A stretch of 64,000 nt of DNA. Origin: Synechococcus sp. CC9616 (GTDB lineage: Bacteria; Cyanobacteriota; Cyanobacteriia; PCC-6307; Cyanobiaceae). Below, piece by piece: positions 20,368-27,967 of this stretch; positions within the stretch are counted from its first letter, which is position 1, and the number at the start of each line of letters is the position of its first letter. Position numbers and translations under genes: made by a program. Location: the NCBI RefSeq assembly GCF_000515235.1, contig NZ_KI911558.1:1897466-1961465 (forward strand), written 5' to 3'. The notes beneath the pieces were generated by a model. It had not been told where the DNA came from and did no database searches. It was given only the letters and a program-made list of their open reading frames with translations.

Positions 20368-20775
20368 ATGAACGATTCCTCCCCAAGGTTGAATGCACGC
20401 CAGAAACAACTGCTGGACGCACTGAAATCCAGCCTTGATGAGATGAGTGGCCAACAGCTGCATCGCAGTTTGATGGGAGGGCCAGGAGCCATGGGCCTGG
20501 CAACGGTGTATCGCAACCTGCGTCAGCTTCAGCAACGCGGGCTAGTGCGCTGCCGACATCTCCCCAATGGCGAAGCCTTATATGCACCGGTTGACCGTGA
20601 TCGCCACCACCTCACCTGTGTTGATTGCGGCATCACCAGACCCCTGGACCACTGCCCGATTCACAGCCTTGAAGTGCCCCCGGACGCGGGCCGCGACTTC
20701 GTTTTGCTGTTTCACACGCTTGAATTCTTCGGTGTTTGTAGCAGTTGCCGAAACCGGCAGGAGACCGCTTCATGA
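20368..20775 (+). CDS. Fur-family metalloregulator, possibly Zur
   Basis: This 135-residue winged-helix regulator has recognition helix GLATVYRNLRQLQQRGLVRC, a hinge with HHLTCVDCGITRPLDHCPIH, and a C-terminal CxxC (CSSCRNR) for a structural zinc. It would bind DNA in response to a metal, most likely Zn or Fe. Candidate Zur function rests on the metallothionein gene 3.2 kb downstream, not on a diagnostic motif. ATG 20368 is the start. Its stop overlaps the next gene's ATG (ATGA), and it follows the polyferredoxin gene closely. Confidence 0.88.
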   Translation: MNDSSPRLNARQKQLLDALKSSLDEMSGQQLHRSLMGGPGAMGLATVYRNLRQLQQRGLVRCRHLPNGEALYAPVDRDRHHLTCVDCGITRPLDHCPIHSLEVPPDAGRDFVLLFHTLEFFGVCSSCRNRQETAS

Positions 20776-21512
20776 CTCTGGCCGCCACCTATCTGGGAGC
20801 AAACGGCTGGTTGCTCGATTTCAACGGACTGCGGGTGCTTGTTGACCCATGGCTGAAGGGAGAGCTCAGCTTCCCACCTGGCGCCTGGCTGCTTCGCGGA
20901 GAACTCGGAGAGGAGCGGGACACGCCGGACAATTTGGACCTGCTGCTCCTGACCCAGGGGCTTGCCGATCACAGCCATCCAGCCACGCTCAAAACACTGC
21001 CAAAAGAGTTACCGGTTGTGGGGTCCACAGCGGCGGCACGGGTGGTGAAACGACTCGGATTTCAATCAATTTCTGCCTTGAAACCCGGCGAATCGCTGAC
21101 GCACAAGGGACTCTCGATTCGCGCCACCGCCGGAGCCCCGGTGCCGTCCATTGAAAACGGCTACCTGCTGAAGCACAGCTCCGGCAGCCTTTATCTCGAA
21201 CCCCACGGTTATCTGGACCCATCACTGGGCAAGGAGCAACTTGACGCGGTGATCACACCAATGGTCGATCTCGGACTGCCGTTGGCAGGTGCATTCGTGA
21301 GGGGGTGCACAGTCGTGCCCGAGCTGGTGGAACGGTTCCAACCAACGACCGTCCTGGCCAGCACATCCGGCGGTGACGTGCGCTTTGACGGAGCCCTGAG
21401 CCGGATGCTGCAACTGCATGGCTCTATCAGTGACGCGGAAAAACAGCTGCCAGCAGACACCCGCTGCATCGATTCAGAAGCAGGAGAGCGTTACGTACTC
21501 TCGGCACGCTGA
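20772..21512 (+). CDS. MBL-fold (UlaG-like) metallo-hydrolase-type protein
   Basis: The 246-residue protein starts TYLGANGWLLDFNGLRVLVD, as cyanobacterial MBL-fold proteins do, and continues with LLLLTQGLADHSHP and LYLEPHGYLDPSLG. The usual HxHxDH motif is reduced to QGLADHSH, so zinc binding may be altered. It is translationally coupled to the Fur-family regulator. Metal-linked function is an inference from that context; the substrate is unknown. Confidence 0.82.
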   Translation: MTLAATYLGANGWLLDFNGLRVLVDPWLKGELSFPPGAWLLRGELGEERDTPDNLDLLLLTQGLADHSHPATLKTLPKELPVVGSTAAARVVKRLGFQSISALKPGESLTHKGLSIRATAGAPVPSIENGYLLKHSSGSLYLEPHGYLDPSLGKEQLDAVITPMVDLGLPLAGAFVRGCTVVPELVERFQPTTVLASTSGGDVRFDGALSRMLQLHGSISDAEKQLPADTRCIDSEAGERYVLSAR

Positions 21513-21695
21513 CGCACCTGGAGGCGACGCTGAACCGAAGCCAGATCCTCAGCAAAGAATGAAGCTTGTTGCAGCCAGAACGGTCTCCAAAAGACCAGGC
21601 TCCCCCTGAATCCCTAGTCATAACGAGATCAGAACGAGCGCTCAGTGACAGAAGGTCAAGGTTGCGTTACATTTCGTATCAATCGCACTCGACGG

Positions 21696-21932
21696 ATGCA
21701 GTCCAATCAAGCCAACGACCAGTGGTTTCAGTCTGCTGCTGCACGCGATATCCACTTGGATCAACTCAAGAGAGTCGAGCGATTCAACGGGCGGGCAGCC
21801 ATGCTCGGGATCGTGATCGGCATCATCACCGAAGGTCTTACGGGAGCTGGAATCGCCCACCAGATCGGACTGGGAGCTCTCGTTGATGGCTATGCCGCCT
21901 GCCGGACCCAGTTCCTACCGTTCTGCTTCTGA
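21696..21932 (+). CDS. High-light-inducible protein (Hli/Scp)
   Basis: The 78-residue single-helix chlorophyll-binding protein carries the signature VERFNGRAAMLGIVIGIITE, whose Glu, Asn and Arg ligate chlorophyll, followed by LTGAGIAHQIGLG. Hli proteins protect photosystem II and chlorophyll synthesis under high light. The start chosen is ATG 21696 (MQSNQANDQWFQ); upstream in-frame codons look like leader. It is monocistronic with its own terminator. Confidence 0.95.
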   Translation: MQSNQANDQWFQSAAARDIHLDQLKRVERFNGRAAMLGIVIGIITEGLTGAGIAHQIGLGALVDGYAACRTQFLPFCF

Positions 21933-21948
21933 TTGATAGACAGGAATT

Positions 21949-21992
21949 TGCCCAGAAGTGCGGACTTGAATCCGTGCTTCTGGGCAGGTTTT
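21949..21992 (+). terminator. Rho-independent terminator of hli
   Basis: A 16-bp stem with two wobble-like mismatches (TGCCCAGAAG... with ...CTTCTGGGCA) and a six-base loop, followed by GGTTTT. It lies 17 bases after the hli stop. Confidence 0.85.
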
Positions 21993-22046
21993 CGATCAAA
22001 CAAGACGACTGAGACATCGTTGTTTCGCTGTGTACAGGAAACAGGC

Positions 22047-22262
22047 TCAGACGATCGGCGGATTCACCTCAGCCAGTTGCCGGCAGGGAGCCTCCAACCC
22101 TTGAGATGGCACTCTGCAATCCAGTGTTGGTTGCCGAGGACTGTCATTGGCTCCGTGCCCTGGGGTGGCAAGCAACGTTCCAGTCGTCAAGACAATGCCT
22201 GCCAAACCACAGAGCGTTGAAACGAGGATTTCACGAGTATGTGGGGAGATCATGCTGGTCAT
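22047..22262 (-). CDS. Small secreted or membrane-anchored hypothetical protein, 71 aa
   Basis: ATG 22262 is preceded by a near-perfect AAGGAG ribosome site five bases away. The protein begins MTSMISPHTREILVSTLCGL and has a hydrophobic helix or signal sequence (LAGIVLTTGTLLATPGHGA) ending at a possible signal peptidase site. The mature tail has two Cys (TLDCRVPSQGLEAPC). No family is recognised. Confidence 0.65.
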   Translation of the reverse strand: MTSMISPHTREILVSTLCGLAGIVLTTGTLLATPGHGANDSPRQPTLDCRVPSQGLEAPCRQLAEVNPPIV

Positions 22263-22464
22263 GCGAACTCCTTGGGTGGTGGAAAGGACGTCGACCTTTC
22301 TCGGTGAGTTCACCATCTCCCAGACGAGTGCTGGTTACATCCCCCAAAGGAGGGACATGTGGACTGCTGAGGCCATGTGAGCATTCCCTCTCAAAACAAG
22401 AGCGACTGACAACACAGCAGCCATTCGCACGGCAAAGATCCAGGGATCTGCGTACGTTGAATAA

Positions 22465-22665
22465 ATGGAACGGCTTTACGAACTCGACGTCATTGGCCTC
22501 GATGACGCTTGCTACCTGAAAAGGACGCTGAGAACAACCGGCGCCTCAGCAGTCATTGAATATCGCGTTCTGGGCGGCGCCCAGGAGATGTCCATGTTCA
22601 ATTACACCGTTGAAATCAACAATCACGCTCTTGATCGCTATCCCTGGTCTTCCGAAAAAATCTGA
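22465..22665 (+). CDS. Small hypothetical protein, 66 aa
   Basis: From ATG 22465 the frame reads MERLYELDVIGLDDACYLKR, then TTGASAVIEYRVLGGAQEMS. It is soluble and mixed alpha/beta, and its amino-acid composition is normal for a protein. No clear ribosome site or family was seen. It ends 26 bases before a convergent secreted-protein gene. Confidence 0.5.
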   Translation: MERLYELDVIGLDDACYLKRTLRTTGASAVIEYRVLGGAQEMSMFNYTVEINNHALDRYPWSSEKI

Positions 22666-22691
22666 ACTCAGCACTGTTTCCGACTGAACGT

Positions 22692-23012
22692 TCAACGACA
22701 AACCTGCTCAAGCATTGCTTCTCCAACCGAGCCCGGCGGCACAAGCAACCATCTCGCTTTCGTTCCATCGCTGTAAGTTGCCCTGGTGCGACCGCGTTCA
22801 CAATCGGCCTCAACCGTCCAGAGATCACCTTCAGACGATCGATGGAGAAAATACACAGGTGAGACAATCTTCACTGACTCGCAACGACCCTGATCACAAC
22901 TGATATCAACCCAGCGAGTCATGTTCCTCGCCTGCGCAGTACGATTGATGCCCATGAATGCCACAGACAAAAAACCGATCATTAGGAGTTTTTTCAAAAT
23001 CAAAGCGCGCAA
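22692..23012 (-). CDS. Secreted hypothetical protein, 106 aa
   Basis: TTG 23012 gives a signal peptide (MRALILKKLLMIGFLSVAFM) with a cleavage site after TAQA. The mature part has paired Cys (ISCDQGRCESVK, EADCERGRTRATYS) and a C-terminal Cys, suggesting disulphides. ATG 22982 would shorten the signal peptide. It is probably periplasmic; the function is unknown. Confidence 0.65.
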   Translation of the reverse strand: MRALILKKLLMIGFLSVAFMGINRTAQARNMTRWVDISCDQGRCESVKIVSPVYFLHRSSEGDLWTVEADCERGRTRATYSDGTKARWLLVPPGSVGEAMLEQVCR

Positions 23013-23252
23013 CTCGAGAGGATTTTCAAGATCTTAAACATCCGAACCAGTCGTTGAACGACACATTCACCAAGGTCAGATCATCGAAGAAGACAGATTG
23101 ACAGCAGGGATCCATATGCTATCAATCCCGACGACACTGCACGTCATATATTGAGCGATCGAGAAGGGCCATAGCAATCGATGGCTGACTTAAACCTTCA
23201 GGCTGGCTGATGCAACCAAGCTGCGCTTACTTGGTGCAACGGTTACGAGACA

Positions 23253-23345
23253 ATGACCCGCATTTTGAAGGATCAATGGCTGGCCATGTCGATTGCCTGT
23301 GTGGGCCTGGTGGCATTGCTTTGGGTTGAGTGGATCACCACATAA
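23253..23345 (+). CDS. Very small single-helix membrane peptide, 30 aa (candidate)
   Basis: ATG 23253 opens a 30-codon frame, MTRILKDQWLAMSIACVGLV then ALLWVEWITT. It has a positively charged N-terminus, one 18-residue hydrophobic helix and a stop at TAA 23343-23345. This fits the small membrane peptides common in picocyanobacteria. The ribosome site is weak, so this is a candidate only. Confidence 0.4.
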   Translation: MTRILKDQWLAMSIACVGLVALLWVEWITT

Positions 23346-23360
23346 CACTCGACTCAGCCG

Positions 23361-23597
23361 TCATCGTCTGCGTTGCACGCAATCGTCAGGGCCAAGCAAG
23401 CCGTCTCGACATGCCTCTGAAATCACCTGAATCCGTTGCTCAGGTGTCGTGGCACCACGACTGTTCAAGAGCTCATACACAGGCAGGCTGATCAAGCGCT
23501 CCTTGAGGAGCATGTCGTTGGTTTGAGCCGAGACCGGAATCGCAAGCAAACCGAGAGCTGTCAAAGCAACAACAGCCTGACCACAAGACATCAACAT
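23361..23597 (-). CDS. Small secreted hypothetical protein, 78 aa
   Basis: ATG 23597 gives a clear signal peptide (MSCGQAVVALTALGLLAIPV, cut after VSA). A short mature domain follows: LLKERLISLPVYELLNSRGA and a C-terminal pair of Cys (SEACRDGLLGPDDCVQ). It is a periplasmic protein of unknown role, convergent with the 30-aa candidate. Confidence 0.65.
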   Translation of the reverse strand: MLMSCGQAVVALTALGLLAIPVSAQTNDMLLKERLISLPVYELLNSRGATTPEQRIQVISEACRDGLLGPDDCVQRRR

Positions 23598-23712
23598 CGA
23601 TCAAGCGCAATCGCTGGAACCAACTTGCACGAAAGACGGCTGGAAACAAGCTGAGCATCGATGCTGATGGGCAAACATCAACCAACAGCAGCGAGATCGA
23701 TCAGAGCACTGC

Positions 23713-23949
23713 ATGACGCAAGCGAAATCCGTTCGTCAAACAAGAGTGAACTTGATGCGTGGGAATCAGTTGGCAGTCACGAGAGTCACTCAGATTCAGA
23801 TGGACCAAGCCAAACAGCTCCAACGCTTAAACCTTTTGGAAGACACCAACACGAACGGAGATGAGCTGGTCGGCCTCTCTGTGCAGTTGATTGAGGACCC
23901 CAGCGGTATCAGCGTTGCTCCCCTGGCGCAAAGAGGTTGGTGTGGCTGA
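23713..23949 (+). CDS. Hypothetical protein, 78 aa (weak candidate)
   Basis: The frame MTQAKSVRQTRVNLMRGNQL ... DELVGLSVQLIEDPSGISVA has ordinary composition and ends exactly one base before the stop of the convergent metallothionein gene. ATG 23755 is an alternative start. There is no family match or good ribosome site. Confidence 0.35.
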   Translation: MTQAKSVRQTRVNLMRGNQLAVTRVTQIQMDQAKQLQRLNLLEDTNTNGDELVGLSVQLIEDPSGISVAPLAQRGWCG

Positions 23950-24108
23950 TCAGCAGCATTCGCAACTGCTGCAGCACTGATCTTGGTCTGCATGTCCATC
24001 GGCGCAAGCCTGAGAGCAATACACCTTTCCTTCTCTCTCAACGGATGTTTGCGCAGAAACCTGGCAGCCACAGGGCTCACAGGCACATTCCAATTGGGTC
24101 GTGGCCAT
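23950..24108 (-). CDS. bmtA: Bacterial metallothionein, 52 aa
   Basis: Minus-strand ATG 24108 to TGA 23952-23950 encodes 52 residues that start MATTQLECACEPCGCQVSAQ. The centre is KVYCSQACADGHA and the end is QCCSSCECC. Ten Cys and one His (His39) match the cyanobacterial BmtA/SmtA family, which binds up to four Zn in a cluster with a zinc-finger-like YCSxxCAxGH core. It sequesters zinc or cadmium in the cytoplasm. The gene is below common ORF length cut-offs. A 20-base palindrome lies 12 bases before the start, and a Fur-family regulator lies 3.2 kb away. Confidence 0.95.
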   Translation of the reverse strand: MATTQLECACEPCGCQVSAQTSVEREGKVYCSQACADGHADQDQCCSSCECC

Positions 24109-24119
24109 GGTGAGAACAC

Positions 24120-24139
24120 TTCAATAACTTCTTATAGAA
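24120..24139 (-). promoter_or_regulatory. Inverted repeat in the bmtA promoter, candidate metalloregulator operator
   Basis: The site reads TTCnATAA-N4-TTATnGAA, with 16 of 20 positions palindromic, just upstream of the bmtA start. It includes TATAAG on the minus strand, which could be the -10 element. A regulator bound here would control access of RNA polymerase. Whether Zur, SmtB or another protein binds it cannot be told from sequence. Confidence 0.45.
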
Positions 24140-24701
24140 CTGAACCCCTCTTGATGCATTCACCCATCTGGGGGAGTTTTCAACAGGTCTCAAAGTTTGT
24201 CTCCGCAAACAACGCTGGACTGACTCCCCAGCAGTCAGGGAGTCAGATGCATCCCAAGCGCCCGACGACCCGGATTAGCCATCGGAATGAAGAGGCATCC
24301 GTCGATGAGGCCCTTCAATTCTCACGATGCATCACCTAAAGGGGATTGAGAGAGATCAATGACGCGACGCAGGCAATCAATTGATCGCAGGCAAAGTCGG
24401 CAACGATGCTTCCGCCAGCTCCGATCACGAAGCATCGCTCTGGCCTTCCAACCAGCAGGCCGTTGCGACATCCAGTGCAAACTTGCCATCAAACTCTTGC
24501 TAAAGGGCTGAGGTTTCGACACACAGACAATGGATCACCTGATCAAATAACACCAAGTCCTCGCAGGAGGAAGACCTTCGCGCAGGAAGCTTGTCAAAGC
24601 TATGCCCATAGACGGCCTCAGCAATCATCACAATGAAAGGATATCAACCAATCCAAATCGCTGATAAAATAAGCATTCGGCAAACGCTCCAAGCGCAGGA
24701 A
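24140..24701. other. Stretch without a supportable gene
   Basis: The bases between the bmtA promoter and the cupin gene hold short frames in several phases (for example an Arg-rich minus-strand frame at 24322-24522), but none has a ribosome site and a protein-like composition together. Part of it is presumably the 5' region of bmtA and of the cupin gene. I see no repeat or RNA gene. Confidence 0.4.
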
Positions 24702-24971
24702 ATGATTCAAATCACAAGCAACTGCCCGCAAAGCTTGATTGCGGATCTCGGAATCAAGCAATGGCCAATCTGGAGCTGCGAAGCAAGCACATTCCCCTGG
24801 ACATACGATGAAAAAGAAACATGCCTGATTCTTGAAGGAAGCGTGAGGGTGACTCCCAACGAAGGAGAGGAAGTTGAATTTTCAGCAGGGGATCTTGTTG
24901 AATTTCCAAAGGGATTAGCTTGCACCTGGCATGTCAAGCAAGCTGTCCGCAAACACTACAAATTTGGTTGA
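24702..24971 (+). CDS. Cupin-fold protein (DUF861/cupin_3 type), 89 aa
   Basis: ATG 24702 gives MIQITSNCPQSLIADLGIKQ. The single cupin barrel follows: WPIWSCEASTFPWTYDEKET, CLILEGSVRVTPNEGE and FSAGDLVEFPKGLACTWHV. Small cupin_3 proteins are often sugar or amino-acid derived metabolite binders; no substrate is implied here. It sits four bases before the PCP_red-like gene, so the two are probably cotranscribed. Confidence 0.85.
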   Translation: MIQITSNCPQSLIADLGIKQWPIWSCEASTFPWTYDEKETCLILEGSVRVTPNEGEEVEFSAGDLVEFPKGLACTWHVKQAVRKHYKFG

Positions 24972-24975
24972 GCCA

Positions 24976-25140
24976 ATGGATTGGCAGACGGAGGCACAAG
25001 CAGCCCTCAGAAAAGACGTGCCGTTCTTTGTCCGCGGCGCCGTCAAAAAAAGAGTTGAAGCAATGGCACTGGATGATGGCTTGACGAGCATCGATCTATC
25101 TTTTTATCTTTCAGTCAAAGAACGTATGGCACCCAAATAA
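24976..25140 (+). CDS. PCP_red-domain small protein, 54 aa
   Basis: ATG 24976 encodes MDWQTEAQAALRKDVPFFVR, then VKKRVEAMALDDGLTSIDLS. The VPFFVRGxVKKRVE pattern is the PCP_red domain found at the C-terminus of light-independent protochlorophyllide reductase subunit B and as free-standing small cyanobacterial proteins. A link to chlorophyll synthesis or Fe-S chemistry is possible but unproven. It is paired with the cupin gene. Confidence 0.8.
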   Translation: MDWQTEAQAALRKDVPFFVRGAVKKRVEAMALDDGLTSIDLSFYLSVKERMAPK

Positions 25141-25168
25141 AATTTAATCAGGTCTCAAAAAAATATAT

Positions 25169-25504
25169 CTATAACCCGTTAATCGTATCCCAAAACCCTG
25201 AACGCTGTATCGGCGGCTGATAAGAACAATATTTGCCGACGTAGGTCTGCCAATCGATTTCCAGCTGCATTAGGTCTTGAATCATCTTTTGAGGCGCCTG
25301 ACGCTGTTGCATCTCATAATTTTCTTCATTCATAAAGTGTGCAAGATTTGTTGCATGGCGACAAGCATAATCATGCCTACCAGCACGATTTTGCTGTTCA
25401 GCCATATCCATGACATTTTTCCACTTCTTAAGAGGAGGACCCTCTTCAGCATGAAGCGGCGCCGAAAGCAATAAACCCAAAGCCACAAAAAAGAATGGTT
25501 TCAC
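25169..25504 (-). CDS. Secreted hypothetical protein, 111 aa
   Basis: ATG 25504 gives a strong signal peptide (MKPFFFVALGLLLSAPLHA, cut before EEGPP). The helical mature part includes NRAGRHDYACRHATNLAHFM and DLMQLEIDWQTYVGKYCSYQ. It is likely periplasmic. It is convergent with the PCP_red gene. No family is recognised. Confidence 0.72.
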   Translation of the reverse strand: MKPFFFVALGLLLSAPLHAEEGPPLKKWKNVMDMAEQQNRAGRHDYACRHATNLAHFMNEENYEMQQRQAPQKMIQDLMQLEIDWQTYVGKYCSYQPPIQRSGFWDTINGL

Positions 25505-25829
25505 AAAGCATCTTATTAGAAACTCAAGATTAACAGATTCAAGGCATCAACCCTTCAAAAGAAGGAGTGTCCCTAAATCGAGGCGCCCTCCAACGCCGGA
25601 CTCAGGGATTGCACTGAATTCACCAATAATCACACTCAGATATCAATCGCCACTCTTTCGCAGCAAGAAATCAAGATCATGAACACCTGATCACAGATGT
25701 GATGACACTGCGCAAGAAAAAATGCTCGGAAGAAATTTATTTTCCCTGCTTTAGATGCATCAAAACACATCAAAAACTTCAACGGCGCGTGCAGGAAGAG
25801 CACTGTTTGAGACATGGACAGCAGCAACC
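25505..25829. other. AT-rich stretch without a convincing gene
   Basis: A 63-codon minus-strand frame (25636-25827) is hydrophobic and Cys/Phe-rich but lacks a ribosome site and a natural N-terminus. Nothing else was seen. The start-proximal part presumably holds the promoter of the secreted 111-aa protein. Confidence 0.35.
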
Positions 25830-26174
25830 CTAGCCCAAAATAAATTCATCTTCCAATGCAATCGCATCATGATATCTGCCAACATCCTGCAACAGCTCAA
25901 CTCTGCTATGGAGCCGTTGCGTGCCTTGCTGATCCAGAGGAGCTTCGTTAAATTGCATCACATCTCGATCAGTCCATGACGGATCATTGTCATGGCCGTC
26001 ATCATCTCGAGGAAAAGCAACATGCATGATTGTCGAGAGGCTTGGATGACCATAAAGTTCAAAGCTCTCCCATGACGTATCAAGATATATTCTTCCGAAA
26101 CTGATATTGATGATACAAAAATAAAGTGGCAATGCGCCGGGAAAAGACGCTCCTGTGTTGCAACTTCCTTGCAT
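25830..26174 (-). CDS. Hypothetical protein, possibly the frameshifted remnant of a longer gene
   Basis: The frame contains protein-like sequence (IINISFGRIYLDTSWESFEL, HVAFPRDDDGHDNDPSWTDR, VMQFNEAPLDQQGTQRLHSR). Its proposed start falls in the middle of another minus-strand frame that begins MIVDFLPPTDIIEWRVNVGD at 26260. The two frames overlap, which would fit one gene with a frameshift near 26110. No family is recognised. Confidence 0.35.
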   Translation of the reverse strand: MQGSCNTGASFPGALPLYFCIINISFGRIYLDTSWESFELYGHPSLSTIMHVAFPRDDDGHDNDPSWTDRDVMQFNEAPLDQQGTQRLHSRVELLQDVGRYHDAIALEDEFILG

Positions 26175-26398
26175 GACATTGGAACTTTCCTAAGGTTCAC
26201 GTCTCCAACATTCACCCTCCATTCAATGATATCTGTCGGCGGGAGAAAATCGACGATCAATCTGCATTGAAATCACGATCGACGCAATCAAATGGGATCA
26301 AAATGCATTGCTCTCTCGATCAAAAATCTTGGTTTTGCAGACCTCACTTCTTTTGATGCGAACTGGCTCGTGCAAGCCAGCAACCGCACAGTCATGAA

Positions 26399-26470
26399 TG
26401 GGCGATCACAGGATCGAACTGTGGACAGCCTGCTTGTAAGGCAGGTGCTCTACCGCTGAGCTAATCGCCC
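26399..26470 (-). tRNA. tRNA-Val (anticodon UAC)
   Basis: On the minus strand the acceptor GGGCGAT pairs with ATCGCCC, followed by discriminator A and no encoded CCA. The D arm is GCTCAGCGGTAGAGC. The anticodon stem CCTGC/GCAGG closes the loop CTTACAA, giving anticodon TAC for valine GUA/GUG codons. The T arm contains GTTCGATCC. All arms are complete. Confidence 0.95.
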
Positions 26471-26530
26471 TGATCTGGAGATTCTGCCTGAACACGGCAC
26501 GCTGAATCCAATCCTTCACCGATCGCCGTC

Positions 26531-27013
26531 ATGGCCTCCGGTCGCGACCACGATCGCGCCACATGCCTGAGCTGTCTCCCCTTCGGACTTCTGCTGGGCG
26601 TTCTGCTCGGCCATTGGTGCGGACTGATCGGCGCAGTGGCCTTCTTCGTGGGGGGCCTCTGGCTTTCACCTGATCTCGATACTCACTCCAACGCCTTGCG
26701 CCGCTGGGGGCCCCTGGCCTTCCTGTGGTGGCCCTACCGCCGACTGTTACGCCATCGTTCCGTTTGGTCCCATGGGCCTCTGCTTGGAACGATTGGACGT
26801 CTGTCGCTGTTGACAGCTTGGTTGTGGTGTCTTCTGGCTGTCATCCCTGGCGCAGATTGGAATACCTTCTGGTCCAGCGCGATCCAGTGGTTCAACGCTC
26901 AGCCCCAACAGGCTGTGGCCATGTTGGTTGGACTGGAAGCCAGCGTTTGGTTGCACCTGATCCTTGACGGGGATCCATTACCCGTTGAGTGGAACCGGAG
27001 TCGCCGGCAATGA
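26531..27013 (+). CDS. DUF2227 putative metal-binding membrane protein
   Basis: The 160-residue protein has several hydrophobic segments (FGLLLGVLLGHWCGLIGAVA, LLTAWLWCLLAVIPG, AVAMLVGLEASVWLHLI) and the family residues SPDLDTHSN, HRSVWSHG and HLILDGDPL, whose His and Asp would bind metal. This matches DUF2227, related to YdjM-like membrane hydrolases. The function is unknown. It ends 31 bases before mazG. Confidence 0.85.
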   Translation: MASGRDHDRATCLSCLPFGLLLGVLLGHWCGLIGAVAFFVGGLWLSPDLDTHSNALRRWGPLAFLWWPYRRLLRHRSVWSHGPLLGTIGRLSLLTAWLWCLLAVIPGADWNTFWSSAIQWFNAQPQQAVAMLVGLEASVWLHLILDGDPLPVEWNRSRRQ

Positions 27014-27044
27014 GAGGGTGGGCGCGCGTGTTCTCTGCTGATCC

Positions 27045-27848
27045 ATGGACGAAACCAGCGGTGCGGCGCTTCTGAAGCTGATCGATGTTGTTGCCCGTCT
27101 GAGAGATCCGATGAACGGCTGTCCATGGGATTTGGAACAGACCCACCGTTCGCTGGTGCCTTACGTCCTGGAAGAAGCCAACGAAGTTGCTGACGCCATC
27201 CGCCACGGTGATGACGACCATCTCTGCGAGGAACTCGGCGATCTCCTGCTCCAGGTGGTGCTGCATGCTCAGATCGCCAGCGAGAGCCAGCGTTTCAACC
27301 TCTCTCAGGTAGCAGACGGGATCACAGCCAAGTTGATACGCCGCCACCCGCACGTCTTCGGTGGTGAACTGCGCAGCTGGGATGCCATCAAGGCAGAAGA
27401 ACAGGGGCAAAACGAGGCTGCGTCAACGAGTCCGCTCAGTGATCTGCTGGCGAAAAAAGTGCGCGGTCAACCCGCTTTGGCCGGAGCCATGAGCATCTCC
27501 AAAAAGGCAGCGAAAGCTGGATTCGAATGGGACAACCTCGATGGGGTTTGGGAGAAAGTGCGCGAAGAGCTGGCTGAGCTTCAGGAAGCGATCGCCAGCG
27601 GAGACACCCAACACGCCCAGGAGGAACTCGGTGATGTGCTGTTCACATTTGTGAACGTGGCGCGCTGGTGCGGAATGGATCCGGAAGAGGGGCTGGCAGG
27701 AACCAATCGTCGCTTTCTCGACCGTTTTTCACGGGTGGAAGCAGCCCTGGGAGGAAATCTGCAAGGCAAGAGCATCAATCAATTGGAGGCTCTCTGGCAG
27801 GAGGCCAAAGCCCAGATTCGATCAGAAGGGACGCGCCCCGAACAATGA
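27045..27848 (+). CDS. mazG: Nucleoside triphosphate pyrophosphohydrolase MazG
   Basis: MazG hydrolyses NTPs to NMP and PPi and sanitises the nucleotide pool. The 267 residues carry two MazG repeats: RLRDPMNGCPWDLEQTHRSL with EEANEVADAI and EELGDLLLQVVLHA, and a second with VREELAELQEAI and EELGDVLFTFVNVARW. The acidic EExxE and ExxD clusters bind Mg2+. Start ATG 27045. No defects were seen. Confidence 0.95.
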   Translation: MDETSGAALLKLIDVVARLRDPMNGCPWDLEQTHRSLVPYVLEEANEVADAIRHGDDDHLCEELGDLLLQVVLHAQIASESQRFNLSQVADGITAKLIRRHPHVFGGELRSWDAIKAEEQGQNEAASTSPLSDLLAKKVRGQPALAGAMSISKKAAKAGFEWDNLDGVWEKVREELAELQEAIASGDTQHAQEELGDVLFTFVNVARWCGMDPEEGLAGTNRRFLDRFSRVEAALGGNLQGKSINQLEALWQEAKAQIRSEGTRPEQ

Positions 27849-27915
27849 TCACAAACACCGTTTGAAAAAGACGGCGGAACTGCCGTGAGGAGTGAAAATT
27901 CCGCGCCAATGTTAG

Positions 27916-27935
27916 AAAAACACCACCTGTGGTGT
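27916..27935 (-). terminator. Terminator of the dienelactone hydrolase unit
   Basis: The stem ACACCAC/GTGGTGT with a two-base loop (27920-27935) is followed on the minus strand by TTTTTC. A second, overlapping stem (GTGTCTG/CAGACAC, 27932-27953) would compete with it, so only one can form at a time. It lies in the convergent space with mazG. Confidence 0.65.
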
Positions 27936-27967
27936 CTGTCAATTCTCAGACACCAAATCTGTACATC

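Noticed and set aside
24322-24522. Minus-strand frame of 66 codons
   Set aside because: Arg/Ser/Trp-rich, no ribosome site, no natural N-terminus.
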